This document shows positions 29,413 through 38,731 of a DNA stretch of 64,000 nt, one piece after another. This DNA comes from Psychromonas sp. CNPT3 (GTDB lineage Bacteria; Pseudomonadota; Gammaproteobacteria; Enterobacterales; Psychromonadaceae). Location of the stretch: NCBI RefSeq assembly GCF_000153405.2, contig NC_020802.1, forward strand, positions 1,259,883 to 1,323,882, in the 5' to 3' direction. Position numbers and translations under genes: made by a program. Each line of letters opens with the position of its first letter. Position 1 is the stretch's first letter. Below the pieces are notes generated by a model, which saw only the letters and a program-made list of their open reading frames with translations, was not told the origin of the DNA and made no database searches.

Positions 29413-29832
29413 AAAACAGCATGATAAATGCGAGGATCCTTTAAAAAAATTATTTTTTTGATGACTAATAGTCAAATGTGAAGGATAAGTGATTTATTAC
29501 TACTCTATAGAAATCGTTATGAATAGATCCTTAAAATTATTTTTACTCTCTATTAACTCTATTTTAGATCCGATTTTTTAGGAAGAAAGTCTTGAATAAA
29601 AAGGGATGTAAAAGGTTTTGTAGGGATATTTTTGATTGTTAGGAAATGAAATGAAGGAATCATTGATATCGCTCATTATTTTGATGAGTAGTTGATTTAT
29701 TTTATAGTAAATATGTTACATTTAGTAGGTTGTTTTTAGTTATATATGTGATTTAAAAGAGAAATTATTATAAGGCGTGTTATTGACACCTTTTTATATA
29801 CTAAATTAATATGCACCTTAAATGGATTTTAA
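29413..29832. promoter_or_regulatory. Gap with probable internal promoter before kpsC
   Basis: About 420 AT-rich bases. TTGACA at 29783-29788 with TAATAT at 29807-29812 (18-base spacing) is a plausible sigma-70 promoter ending about 20 bases before the kpsC start. No gene was recognised. Confidence 0.4.
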
Positions 29833-31944
29833 ATGCAGAATAAAAATAATATATGGACGTATTCGAAGGGTATTGAAAAGGGGGCTTCTCTCGCACTTTT
29901 TTTAGAGTCCCCGATAAAAAAAATTAATCGCATTCACAAAATATATCCGACCGATAGTATTGTGGGCTGGGGTAATAAAACTAATACCCATAAAGCAAAA
30001 CTGCTTGCTCAGAAATTAAAGGCCCAATATATTCATCTTGAAGATGGCTTCATCGGTTATTTGGGTCACCCCAATGACAACTGCAAACGATTGTCATTGA
30101 TTCAAGATAAGACGGGCATTTATTACGATGCCACGAAAACAAATGATCTCGAATCATTATGCCTATCCGTTACTCATTGGATCTCCCCTGAACTTGAAAT
30201 GCGAGCTGAAAAATTACGCTCTAAAATCATCCGCTTTGGTATCTCTAAATATAACCATCAGCGTGAAAACTTACCCGCTTGGCTGATCGATCAAGATGCA
30301 CACAGTGCGATATTAGTGGTGGATCAAACCGCGGGAGATATGTCGGTTGAATATGGTTTAGGCACCTCACAAACATTTAAAAATATGATAAAAGATGCGT
30401 TAAGGGATCACCCTAAACAGCTTATCATTGTCAAAACACATCCCGATGTCATTAAGGGTAAGAAAAAAGGTTATCTTGATATTCAAGATTGCACCCACCC
30501 ACGCGTGCGCTTACTCGCCGTCGATTGTTCCCTAAAAGCACTTTTTAATAAAGTCGAACGCGTTTATACGGTAACGTCACAATTGGGTTTTGAAGGGCTT
30601 CTTTATCATATTCCCGTGCATTGTTATGGGTTGCCTTTTTATGCAGGTTGGGGGCTAACACAGGATAAACAAATTTGTGAACGTCGTAATATATGCTTAA
30701 CACTCAATCAATTGATATGTGCCTCATTAATAAAATACCCAACCTATTTAGATCCTCAAAGACAAAAGCTTTGTGACGTTGAAACGATTGTGGATTGGTT
30801 AGCGTTGCAAATGGGTGATCAAGATAAAGCGGTAAATATTTGTTATGCCTTTGGTTTTTCACTCTGGAAACGCGCTTTTATTAAGCAGTTTGTGGGGCGT
30901 ATGGCAAAGAAAATCATTTTTATTAAGAGTAAAGATAAGTTAATAAATTTAGTCTCAAAAAATAAAAATGTAGCTGTTTTAGTGTGGGGAGCCAACCATA
31001 GTTCTTGGATAATAAAATTAAAACAGTCTTGCTCGGTATGGTTTATTGAAGATGGTTTTATTCGCTCAATAGGCTTGGGAGCCGACTTATGCCGACCATC
31101 CTCTTTGGTTATCGACAAGCAAAGTATGTATTACGTACCCGATAGGCCCTCTGACATTATCGACATTCTTAATACAATAGCATTAACGTCAGAACAAACG
31201 TTACGTGCTAAGAGACTAACAAAATCAGTCATTAAACACGCATTAAGTAAATATAATGTGGGTCAAAAAGAGTTAAACGAAAATACGATTAACACCTTGG
31301 ATCCATTACGTAAATTGTCTGTTAGCCAGCAAGAGATTATTTTGGTGCCGGGCCAATTTGAACAAGATCAATCTATTGCCAATAGCCGAGGAAAAATTAA
31401 AAGTAATTTATCTTTATTACAGCAAGTGCGTATTGATCACCCGGATGCTTTTATTATTTTTAAGGAGCATCCTGACTTGTATTCCGGTGTAAGGCCTGGG
31501 GCATTAGGTCAAAAGACTGCGATGACAGTTGCGAATATGTATCTTAGTGATGTGGATATTAGCGTGGTAATTGATTTATGTGATCGCGTTTGTACTTTAA
31601 CGTCGTTAACCGGTTTTGAGGCGTTATTAAGAGGCAAAAAAGTCAGCACTTATGGCTCGCCTTTTTATGCGGGTTGGGGGATGACAGATGATCACTTAGC
31701 CTTTGCTGAGCGTAAGAGTCATTTAACGTTAGATCAGCTTGTTTATTCTACTTTGGTTTTATATCCCCGTTATGTTGATTGGACAACCGGATCATTAACG
31801 TCACCCGAAAGAGTCATTGAGTTATTAATAAAGCAGCGTGAGATCAACGATCTTAAAAGTAAAAAAGGGCAGAGCCTAAATAGCCCTTGGCACGCACGTT
31901 TTATGCGTAAATTAAAGTATTTTTATGAAGCAAGTCGTTTTTGA
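29833..31944 (+). CDS. kpsC: Capsule linker beta-Kdo transferase KpsC
   Basis: 703 residues, close to Escherichia coli KpsC (about 675). The protein is a tandem duplication of two GT99/GT107-type Kdo transferase modules: both halves carry a version of YxxPFYAGWGxTxD (GLPFYAGWGLTQDK near residue 270 and GSPFYAGWGMTDDH near 615) and of IEDGFIRSIGLG (HLEDGFIGYLG near 75). KpsC adds alternating beta-Kdo residues on lyso-phosphatidylglycerol, making the poly-Kdo anchor of group 2-type capsules. It overlaps kpsS by 20 bases. Confidence 0.94.
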   Translation: MQNKNNIWTYSKGIEKGASLALFLESPIKKINRIHKIYPTDSIVGWGNKTNTHKAKLLAQKLKAQYIHLEDGFIGYLGHPNDNCKRLSLIQDKTGIYYDATKTNDLESLCLSVTHWISPELEMRAEKLRSKIIRFGISKYNHQRENLPAWLIDQDAHSAILVVDQTAGDMSVEYGLGTSQTFKNMIKDALRDHPKQLIIVKTHPDVIKGKKKGYLDIQDCTHPRVRLLAVDCSLKALFNKVERVYTVTSQLGFEGLLYHIPVHCYGLPFYAGWGLTQDKQICERRNICLTLNQLICASLIKYPTYLDPQRQKLCDVETIVDWLALQMGDQDKAVNICYAFGFSLWKRAFIKQFVGRMAKKIIFIKSKDKLINLVSKNKNVAVLVWGANHSSWIIKLKQSCSVWFIEDGFIRSIGLGADLCRPSSLVIDKQSMYYVPDRPSDIIDILNTIALTSEQTLRAKRLTKSVIKHALSKYNVGQKELNENTINTLDPLRKLSVSQQEIILVPGQFEQDQSIANSRGKIKSNLSLLQQVRIDHPDAFIIFKEHPDLYSGVRPGALGQKTAMTVANMYLSDVDISVVIDLCDRVCTLTSLTGFEALLRGKKVSTYGSPFYAGWGMTDDHLAFAERKSHLTLDQLVYSTLVLYPRYVDWTTGSLTSPERVIELLIKQREINDLKSKKGQSLNSPWHARFMRKLKYFYEASRF

Positions 31945-33238
31945 AAACGATCCTTTTATGTCAATTTTTAAGAGTTATATTTTGAATCATAATATTTTGT
32001 TTTTACAGGGGCCTTTAGGTCCTTTTTTTAAAAAGTTTGCTCGTTATGCCTCAGATCAAGGACATCGTACTTATAAAATAAATTTTAATGGGGGCGATAA
32101 ATATTATGCTTGGGCAGATCAACAAGTTGATTATATTGATACAAGTGAAATGTGGCATGCTTATTTAAGTGAATTTATTAAAGCTCGCCATATTGACATG
32201 GTAATGGTCTATGGCGATTGCCGTTTTTATCATAGCGTTGCCAGGAAAGTCGCACGGGAGTTGGGTGTTAATTTTTGGGCGATGGAAGAAGGTTATCTAC
32301 GTGCCGGTTTTGTTACGTTTGAAAAAAATGGTTGTAATGCAAACTCTCCCTTATTTAACAATTTTAAAAATCTAAAAAGTGTAAAAGAGCAGGAAATAAA
32401 GAGTTCACTAAACGTTGGTGCAACCTTTTCTCGACGTTTCTGGTTTGCGACTTGTTATTATATTATTTTGCATCTATCAAAAAACATTTTCCCTCATTAT
32501 CTGCATCATCGCCCTTGGACGACAATACAAGAGGCAATGTATTGGGTAAAAGGTTTTGTACAGCATGGAATATCAAAATTAACAGATCCCAAACGCTACA
32601 AAGCATTTATTAAACAATATGATCAACAATTTTTTCTCTTGCCACTACAAGTGGAAGTAGACTTTCAACTGAGAGAGCATTCACCTTTCAATTCAGTTGA
32701 GCAGGTGATATCAGAAGTATTGCGTTCATTCTCTCTGTATGCGCTACCCCAGCAAGCGTTGCTTATTAAGCATCACCCTCAAAACCGTGGTTTTGTAAAT
32801 TATGGGAAATTAATCAGTAAACTGGTGGATGAATTAAATCTCGGCGATCGTGTGCTCTATGGGCATGATTTTAATTTACCCGATGTATACCATCATGCGC
32901 GTGGTGTCGTAACCGTCAATAGTACCGTCGGTATGTCGGCGCTATTACATAATTTGCCAACCATTGTACTGGGCAAGGCGATTTATGACATCACGGATAT
33001 CACTTATCCTCGTACTTTAGCGTATTTTTGGCAGGACGATTTTTCAATGGATAGAATATTATTCTCTAAATTTAGAACTTATCTTTGTCATAATAGCCAA
33101 CAATCGGGTGATTTTTATAAGCAATCAGAAGGGTTAATAGAAAATCTCCTTGCACATTGCTTAAACCAAAAAGAAGACGTCACGGTATTCGAGTATAAGC
33201 ATGTAGAATTATTGATTGAAAGTGAAGTGACGGTATAG
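31925..33238 (+). CDS. kpsS: Capsule linker Kdo transferase KpsS
   Basis: 437 residues of the KpsS/LipB family. The family N-terminal motif FLQGPLGPFFKKFARYA, then YKINFNGGDKYY and MEEGYLRAGFVT, are clear, and HHPQNRGFVN plus NSTVGMSALLH mark the C-terminal domain. KpsS adds the first Kdo to the lipid acceptor before KpsC extends it. The frame starts inside kpsC (31925); an ATG at 31958 would align better with shorter homologues and is a fair alternative. With KpsC it completes the ABC-dependent capsule system. Confidence 0.92.
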   Translation: MKQVVFENDPFMSIFKSYILNHNILFLQGPLGPFFKKFARYASDQGHRTYKINFNGGDKYYAWADQQVDYIDTSEMWHAYLSEFIKARHIDMVMVYGDCRFYHSVARKVARELGVNFWAMEEGYLRAGFVTFEKNGCNANSPLFNNFKNLKSVKEQEIKSSLNVGATFSRRFWFATCYYIILHLSKNIFPHYLHHRPWTTIQEAMYWVKGFVQHGISKLTDPKRYKAFIKQYDQQFFLLPLQVEVDFQLREHSPFNSVEQVISEVLRSFSLYALPQQALLIKHHPQNRGFVNYGKLISKLVDELNLGDRVLYGHDFNLPDVYHHARGVVTVNSTVGMSALLHNLPTIVLGKAIYDITDITYPRTLAYFWQDDFSMDRILFSKFRTYLCHNSQQSGDFYKQSEGLIENLLAHCLNQKEDVTVFEYKHVELLIESEVTV

Positions 33239-33434
33239 ATATTTGATTGGGGATCTTACTAATTTTACGTTAAGTTAAAGGGAGTCATGTTATTCCTTTT
33301 AGGTGGTTTTATTTAGTACTCGATGAGCATTAAATAAAACATAAAACGCGAAAGTTATCAGAGCCATACAATAAAATATAAATGCTTATTATCGTAAAAT
33401 CATACTGATATATTATTTGAACAAAGGAATGATC

Positions 33435-34058
33435 ATGACTTTTGAATCGTTAATAGGGTTTGCGGGAATTGTCTTTGTGATAGCCATTATTCCAGGACCC
33501 AATGCTTTATTGGTACTTTATACTGCATTAACAAAAAATCGTACAATGGCTTTGGCTAATGTTGGTGGTGTGGCACTCGGTTTTATTTTCCATGCACTTA
33601 TTTCAGCTTTTGGCTTGAGTATACTTATCGCTCAATCGAGTGTGGCATTTATGATGTTAAAGTGGATAGGGGTGGTATATCTAGTTTGGTTAGGCTTGAG
33701 TAATATCAAGGCGGGTTTAAGTTTAAAAACACTCAAGATACCAGAAAGTGGCAATATTAATAATATAATGAGTCATTTTATTAAAGGTCTGTTAACCAAT
33801 ATACTCAATCCGAAAATCATTTTATTTTATCTGTCTATTTTCCCTCAATTTGTGAGTAAAGATGCTGTGTTCAGAGAAAGTATTTTACTGGGTGGCGTAC
33901 AAGCTCTTGTAGTATCCGCATGGTTTTTAGTTGTGATATTACTGGCTCGGCATTTTAAAGTGTTTTTAACAAATTCCAATAATGCTCGTTGGCTTAATTT
34001 TCTTTCAGGCGGGATTTTTATTGCTTTTAGTGCAAGATTAGCGACGGCTAAGCTATAA
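33435..34058 (+). CDS. LysE/RhtB family amino acid exporter
   Basis: 207 residues with six membrane spans. The N-terminus FVIAIIPGPNALLVLYTALT is the conserved LysE/RhtB signature, and GVVYLVWLGLSNIKAG and LTNILNPKIILFYLSIFPQF are the usual later motifs. The start at 33435 has AAAGGA seven bases upstream; the frame is open to a TTG 18 bases earlier. It exports an amino acid or derivative such as homoserine or threonine; the substrate cannot be told from sequence. It is a single-gene unit. Confidence 0.87.
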   Translation: MTFESLIGFAGIVFVIAIIPGPNALLVLYTALTKNRTMALANVGGVALGFIFHALISAFGLSILIAQSSVAFMMLKWIGVVYLVWLGLSNIKAGLSLKTLKIPESGNINNIMSHFIKGLLTNILNPKIILFYLSIFPQFVSKDAVFRESILLGGVQALVVSAWFLVVILLARHFKVFLTNSNNARWLNFLSGGIFIAFSARLATAKL

Positions 34059-34420
34059 AATGAGAAGGGATCTAAGTTGATCCTTATTAATTTATATCAA
34101 GAAACAAGGTATTAGAGCCTCTTTTAACATCCTACTTAGTCCGATTTATATTTTATTGGGATCATAACTCTTCATATATAGGTTTAAATATTCACCAGAC
34201 AGAATATTTAAAACCACTCCTCATATGTTACGGCCAGCTTATAAATAGTTAGTTATATTTAAAGGGGGCTCTCCTCTTTTATCTTTTTTAAATGCACCGT
34301 TCATAAACACAAATTAAAAAGAGAATTAAGGAATGACACGATAAAAACATTAAATAATGAAATTGACATTTTCACGCCAAAAGAATGCGATTTATATATA
34401 TAACATATATGGAGCGTATA
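34059..34420. other. Intergenic region with an inverted repeat
   Basis: About 360 bases. The notable element is GGTTTAAATATTC (34181-34193) facing GAATATTTAAAACC (34202-34215), a 13-base inverted repeat with one extra A. It has no T-run, so an operator or stabilising hairpin is more likely than a terminator. Nothing else was recognised. Confidence 0.4.
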
Positions 34421-34585
34421 GTGGGTATAGTAAAAATATCGGATGGATCACATGACGAAATTAGAAAAGCGAGTAATGTCATGTCTCGATCTATCAATTC
34501 TCAAGCGGAGTTTTGGATAAAAACAGGCATGCTTGCCGAGTTAAATCCAACACTTACTTTTCATGAGATTATTAAGAAGCAATGA
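34421..34585 (+). CDS. ParD-like small protein
   Basis: 54 residues from a GTG at 34421 with GGAGCG upstream; the open frame reaches back to 34385 but without a ribosome site. The sequence VKISDGSHDEIRKASNVMSRSINSQAEFWIKTGM is typical of the ParD-like family (ribbon-helix-helix related, annotated as antitoxin-like). No ParE-type toxin gene follows. Instead a methionine aminopeptidase gene starts 35 bases downstream. It may be a DNA-binding regulator of that gene. Confidence 0.72.
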   Translation: MGIVKISDGSHDEIRKASNVMSRSINSQAEFWIKTGMLAELNPTLTFHEIIKKQ

Positions 34586-34619
34586 TTAAAAGAAACATTG
34601 ACGCTTGCAGAGGCGATTG

Positions 34620-35375
34620 ATGACTAAAGTGATAATAAAAACGGACGCGCAAATCACCCTTATGAGAGAAGCGGGTAAACTTTTAGCGCAAGTATTTAAA
34701 ATGTTAGATGAATTTATATGCGTAGGGCGAACCACGCTAGAAATTGATAATAAAGTGGAAGATTATATTGTTAATGTATTAAATTCACGTCCGGCGAGTA
34801 AAGGACAATATGGTTATCAGTTTTCACTTAATTCTTCGATTAACGAAGTGGTTTGTCATGGGACCCCTAGTGAGACGCATCGTTTAAAAGCTAAAGATAT
34901 TGTAAATATAGATATTACTTTAGAAAAAGATGGGTTTATCAGTGATTCAAGTAAAATGTATACGTTTGAAGCTACTAGCCCTGCCGCACTGCGTTTAGTT
35001 AACACGACTTATGAGGCAATGTGTGCAGGCATTAAGGTGGTTAAACCTAATGCTACACTTGGTGATGCCGGTTATAGCGTCGTGCGTGAATATTGTGGGC
35101 ATGGTATTGGCAGAGAAATGCATGAAGATCCACAAGTACTTCATTATGGAAAGCGCAACACAGGCTTAGTGCTTGAGGCTGGAATGATTTTTACCATCGA
35201 GCCAATGATCAATCAAGGCAAACATAAAATCAAAACGAAAAAAGATGGTTGGACTGTTATTACGCGTGATAAAAAGTTATCGGCGCAGTGGGAGCACACT
35301 ATTTTAGTGACGCAATCGGGGTTTGAGGTATTAACGCTTCGACAAGAAGAGTTAGGATCGGCCTTAAATATTTAA
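34620..35375 (+). CDS. map: Type I methionine aminopeptidase
   Basis: 251 residues from the ATG at 34620, preceded by AGAGG. The whole pita-bread metallopeptidase fold is present: substrate-binding His in NEVVCHGTP, metal ligands in VNIDITLEKDGFISDSSKMY (two Asp), CGHGIGREMHEDP (His), FTIEPMIN (Glu) and QWEHTILV (Glu). It removes N-terminal methionine from nascent proteins. It is not next to rpsB or other translation genes and is coupled to a ParD-like gene, so it is probably a second, accessory copy. An E. coli-type Map has about 264 residues. Confidence 0.93.
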   Translation: MTKVIIKTDAQITLMREAGKLLAQVFKMLDEFICVGRTTLEIDNKVEDYIVNVLNSRPASKGQYGYQFSLNSSINEVVCHGTPSETHRLKAKDIVNIDITLEKDGFISDSSKMYTFEATSPAALRLVNTTYEAMCAGIKVVKPNATLGDAGYSVVREYCGHGIGREMHEDPQVLHYGKRNTGLVLEAGMIFTIEPMINQGKHKIKTKKDGWTVITRDKKLSAQWEHTILVTQSGFEVLTLRQEELGSALNI

Positions 35376-35452
35376 GCTCTGATGATAAAAAGAATGCTAG
35401 CTATAAGTTTTAAGCGCTAATACGTATTTAAAATATGAGAGGTATCCCTGTT

Positions 35453-36004
35453 ATGAATATAATTTTAGTGGCTGATATTTTTGGGAAAACGCCTGCGCTG
35501 ATTGCGTTAAGTGACGCACTAGGGGCAAGCAATATATTAGATCCCTATGCTGGCGTAAATATGGATTTTAAAAGTGAAGCCGAGGCTTATTCTTATTTTA
35601 TGGCGCATGTGGGACTTGACGTGTATTTTTCTAAGTTAGTCAAAATAACCGCCTCATTGACGTCACCGAGTGTATTAGTCGGGTTTAGTGTCGGCGCTTC
35701 GTTGATTTGGAGGTTATCTGAAAGACTCTCACTGAACAATATACATGTAGGGATCTGTTATTATGGATCTCAAATTAGGCATTATAAAGAGATAAACCCG
35801 GCGTTTAATATTGAGCTTATCTTTCCTGAAAAAGAAATTCATTTTGACGTCTTAAAGTTACAAAAGATCTTATCCCTAAAGCCCAAGGTTAAAATCATAA
35901 AGGTAAATTATTTACATGGCTTTATGAATACACATTCAATTAATTATCATCATTTTGCATATATTAAGCAGCTAAATTGGCTACGCGCAAAAAATATAAA
36001 TTAA
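35453..36004 (+). CDS. Small alpha/beta-hydrolase-like protein
   Basis: 183 residues from the ATG at 35453 (GAGAGG ten bases upstream). The order IILVADIFGKTPAL, then a nucleophile elbow LVGFSVGASLIWRL and a late His in NYLHGFMNTHS resembles dienelactone-hydrolase-type alpha/beta hydrolases, though it is shorter than usual (about 230). The serine and histidine of a triad are visible; the acid may be Asp or Glu near FPEKEIHFD. Substrate unknown. It lies 77 bp after map in the same direction and could be cotranscribed. Confidence 0.65.
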   Translation: MNIILVADIFGKTPALIALSDALGASNILDPYAGVNMDFKSEAEAYSYFMAHVGLDVYFSKLVKITASLTSPSVLVGFSVGASLIWRLSERLSLNNIHVGICYYGSQIRHYKEINPAFNIELIFPEKEIHFDVLKLQKILSLKPKVKIIKVNYLHGFMNTHSINYHHFAYIKQLNWLRAKNIN

Positions 36005-36079
36005 TATTCAATATTGATTTATTAAAAGAGCATAGCGCTATTTGGTTTCGTCATGACAAGGGCCTTAACAAAACTGACC

Positions 36080-36773
36080 TTATGCATGCTTAGAGGTTAG
36101 CGTATGCAGTCGCTGAGAAAATGCATTTAGGTGCGAGCTTGATCTCTTTTCTTTAACCGCCACTCTTGCACCATGTAATATCAAGGGATCTAAAAACGTT
36201 AAGCCGGTGTCTTTTGCCATTCGTTTAAGGGGAGTCAATAATTCTACAAGCGAGAAGCCATCCTCTTGATAAGAAGAAACAGGGCTGCCAGTACTTTATA
36301 CCAAAGGAACTAAAAAGGTGCTCCGTCTTGCTTGTTGAAATTATCCCTACCAGCGTTGTGAGTTTTGAAGTGAGAACAACTATCTCCTACAACTCATGCC
36401 TTGCTAGTGTTAATTTTTCCTGCGCAATACATGAAAACTTAATTAATTCCTTTGGTATCATGCAAAGTAGTGATTTTCCGTGTAATTTATTCCCTTTTGA
36501 GCCGTAAGCAAAGCCATATTCTAAAACACTGTCTTGCCATTGTTTTAGAAGTGCAGGTGTTGAATACCAGTAAAGCGGAAACAAAAAAACAATCACATCA
36601 TGTGCTAACAATCTTTGCTGCTCTTTTTTGATATTGATTTTAAAATCTGGATATTCTTTATATAAATCAACGCTTGTTATGTTTTTGGTGAGTGTTGCGA
36701 CCTTAAATAATGCATTATTTATAGTTGATGTTTCAATATTCGGGTGTGCAAGGAGCACTAATACCTTTTTCAT
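36080..36773 (-). pseudogene. Flavodoxin-fold NAD(P)H:quinone reductase (KefF-like), split by a miniature element
   Basis: The intact N-terminal part (36773 down to 36459, 105 codons) has VLVLLAHPNIETSTINNALF and FLFPLYWYSTPALLKQWQD, as in KefF/MdaB-type reductases. Reading then enters a 161-bp repeat element (36298-36458) and stops after a foreign tail. Beyond the element the same strand continues, in frame from 36295 to a stop at 36080, with STGSPVSSYQEDGFSLVEL and FLDPLILHGARVA, the expected C-terminal half. The two parts add up to about 176 residues, the usual length of this family. The element therefore inactivated the gene. Restoring the exact joint leaves a one-base discrepancy, so later drift occurred. 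Confidence 0.85.
36298..36458. mobile_element. 161-bp miniature inverted-repeat element, copy 1
   Basis: The ends are perfect inverted repeats (ATACCAAAGG at 36298-36307 and CCTTTGGTAT at 36449-36458), extended imperfectly by AACTAA/TTAATT. A TA may be the target duplication. It has no coding capacity and sits inside a reductase gene. Bases 36296-36404 match the inverse of 38559-38667 without gaps at 97 of 109 positions. Small size, terminal repeats and a second copy fit a non-autonomous element mobilised by a transposase coded elsewhere. Confidence 0.82.
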
Positions 36774-36856
36774 AGAGAATTCCTCTGTTTAATGTTCAAT
36801 TGTGGCTATTTTTTTCATATAGCCACTCAGTGAATTAGACTAAAAATAAAGAGATC

Positions 36857-37300
36857 TTAGTTAGTTGGATGATACATTTTTGTAGAGAGAGCAATTCTAT
36901 TCCAAGCATTGATCGTTACAATCTGCATAATGCATTGTGCCAGTCCATTTTCGCCTAAATATTTAAGCGCGTTAGAGTAGGTCGCGTCAGTGACCCCTTT
37001 TTCTGATATCAATGTGACCTCTTCAGTTAACGCCAGTACAGCGCGCTCTTTTTCGCTAAATAAAGGTGATTCTTGCCAAGCGGTTAAAGCATATAAACGT
37101 TGCTCTGTTTCGCCATTGCTTCGGGCTTGCTCAGTATGCATTTGAATGCAATAAGCACATTTATTAATGATCGATGCTTTTACTTTGATAAGCTCTTTAA
37201 GAGAGGGCTCAATATCTGTTGTTGCTAAATATTGCTCTAGTGCAATCATTGGTTTGTATGATGCTGGCTCAAGTTGGTCGACTCTGATCCTATCTTGCAT
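36857..37300 (-). CDS. AhpD-like carboxymuconolactone decarboxylase family protein
   Basis: 147 residues of the AhpD/CMD fold. The redox site is NKCAYCIQMHTEQARSNG, the C-x-x-C-x3-H motif typical of alkylhydroperoxidase-like members, and AFTLIS-type helices flank it. Such proteins reduce peroxides through a thiol relay. It is divergent from a LysR gene (124-bp gap) and lies 83 bp upstream of the broken quinone reductase in the same direction. The set looks like a small oxidative or quinone-stress unit whose reductase has been lost. Confidence 0.87.
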   Translation of the reverse strand: MQDRIRVDQLEPASYKPMIALEQYLATTDIEPSLKELIKVKASIINKCAYCIQMHTEQARSNGETEQRLYALTAWQESPLFSEKERAVLALTEEVTLISEKGVTDATYSNALKYLGENGLAQCIMQIVTINAWNRIALSTKMYHPTN

Positions 37301-37424
37301 GGTGTTTCCTTTTTTGTGTGGGTGGAGAAGTTGTAAAGATTGTATATAAGTCGAATAAAAATTAGAATACTCAACTAATGCATATCAGTTTTGCGTTTTA
37401 CGCAAAGGAAAGAGGGGCGTCGTT

Positions 37425-38327
37425 ATGTTAGATTTGATCCGTGTATTTATACAAACTGTCGATTCAGGTAGTTTTACGAAAGCGGGGGCCGTGTTAAACA
37501 TGGTGCCGTCATCAATTGCTCGTAATATAGATAATTTAGAAAAAGAGCTGGGTGTTACTCTTTTTAAACGCAGTACACGTCAGCTATTAATAACCGAAGA
37601 TGGCCAACAATTTCTAGGTGGAGCAACCAAGCTTTTACAAGATGCTGATAATTTAGTTGCCTCAATGTCGAAAATTAATCGGGAGCCAGAAGGGATCTTA
37701 AAGATATCCGTATTTGAAAGTTTTGGTCGGCAATGTATCTCACCTATTCTTCCCGAGTTTTTACAACGTTATCCGAAAGTACAAGTGGAAATTGAATTAG
37801 ATAATCAAATGATCGATTTGAATAGCGAGAATGTGGATATCGGGATCCGTATCGGCAGGCCCGCAGACTCATGTTTACATGCAAGAATGCTACTGACAAA
37901 TCATACCCTATTGTGCGCTTCTGCCGATTATTTAGAGAAATATGGCACACCCAAAACGCCAAAAGATCTTATCCATCATAATTGTCTATTGCTCGCAAAT
38001 GACAAGCAACGGACTTATTGGTATTTTAATAAGAACAAACAACATTTAAAAATTCCAGTACGTGGAAATTTACGCAGTAAAGGTGGAACGCCATTACTTG
38101 AAGCTGCTATCTATGGGGGAGGGATTGTACAAATGTCTCGTTGGATGATGACGCCATTGATAGCCTCAGGAAAAGTGATCGTATGTCTTGCTGATTGGAA
38201 AGCGTCTTTATATGAAGGCTCAAGTGCAGAGATTTATGCGGTGTACCATGGCAGTAAGTACCCAAGACCCGCATTACGTGCTTTTCTCGATTTCTTGATG
38301 GAGAAAGTAAACGATAAAACCCTATGA
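37425..38327 (+). CDS. LysR family transcriptional regulator
   Basis: 300 residues with an N-terminal LysR helix-turn-helix (GSFTKAGAVLNMVPSSIARN, about residues 16-36) and KELGVTLFKRSTRQLLITEDG, followed by the effector-binding domain. It belongs to the group commonly found beside quinone or aldehyde reductases. It is divergent from the AhpD-like gene and probably controls that gene and the now-broken reductase downstream of it. Confidence 0.9.
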   Translation: MLDLIRVFIQTVDSGSFTKAGAVLNMVPSSIARNIDNLEKELGVTLFKRSTRQLLITEDGQQFLGGATKLLQDADNLVASMSKINREPEGILKISVFESFGRQCISPILPEFLQRYPKVQVEIELDNQMIDLNSENVDIGIRIGRPADSCLHARMLLTNHTLLCASADYLEKYGTPKTPKDLIHHNCLLLANDKQRTYWYFNKNKQHLKIPVRGNLRSKGGTPLLEAAIYGGGIVQMSRWMMTPLIASGKVIVCLADWKASLYEGSSAEIYAVYHGSKYPRPALRAFLDFLMEKVNDKTL

Positions 38328-38731
38328 CGTTTAATTTGCGTTGTCTTGTCATGACGGCAGTGGCATAAATAATTAGCCTGATCTGTTTAAAATTAAAGCG
38401 CTTATCCTGTCACTAGGCACTGCATTTTATGCGTCAGCCATTAATAAGTGATTTAGCCATCTTGATTTTAAATCCAATTAAAAAGCTTTAAGCATCAGAC
38501 AGATGCCCCCTAATTGAATATACTAAGTCGGAGAAAATGCGGTTTATAAATTTTCACGGCAATGCGTGAGTTGTAGGAGAGTGTTGTTCTCACTTCAAAA
38601 CGCACAACGCAGGGTGGGATAATTTCAACAAGCAAGATGGGTAACCTTTTTAGTTCCTTTGGTATAAGTCTGAGAAATGATTATTTTAGGTTATGACGCC
38701 ATGATGGCGATTAAATGAGTAGAGTATTCTT
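38328..38731. other. Intergenic region holding element copy 2
   Basis: About 400 bases between the LysR gene and the epimerase gene. Roughly 38520-38665 is the second miniature element; the rest holds no recognised gene or RNA. Confidence 0.5.
38520..38665. mobile_element. Miniature inverted-repeat element, copy 2 (inverted, degenerate end)
   Basis: One end is intact (CCTTTGGTAT at 38656-38665, preceded by TTTTTAGTT). The core 38559-38667 is the reverse complement of 36296-36404 with 12 mismatches. The other end shows only ATACTAAG near 38520, so it has diverged. It lies in non-coding DNA, opposite in direction to copy 1. Together the copies enclose about 2.1 kb with the AhpD-like and LysR genes. 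Confidence 0.75.

Noticed and set aside
34363-34396. Sigma-70 promoter before the ParD-like gene
   Set aside because: TTGACA is present, but no acceptable -10 box lies at 16-18 bases.
36387-36773. Complete 128-residue oxidoreductase
   Set aside because: Its last 23 residues are encoded by the inserted repeat element and the true C-terminal half lies beyond it, so it is a disrupted gene.
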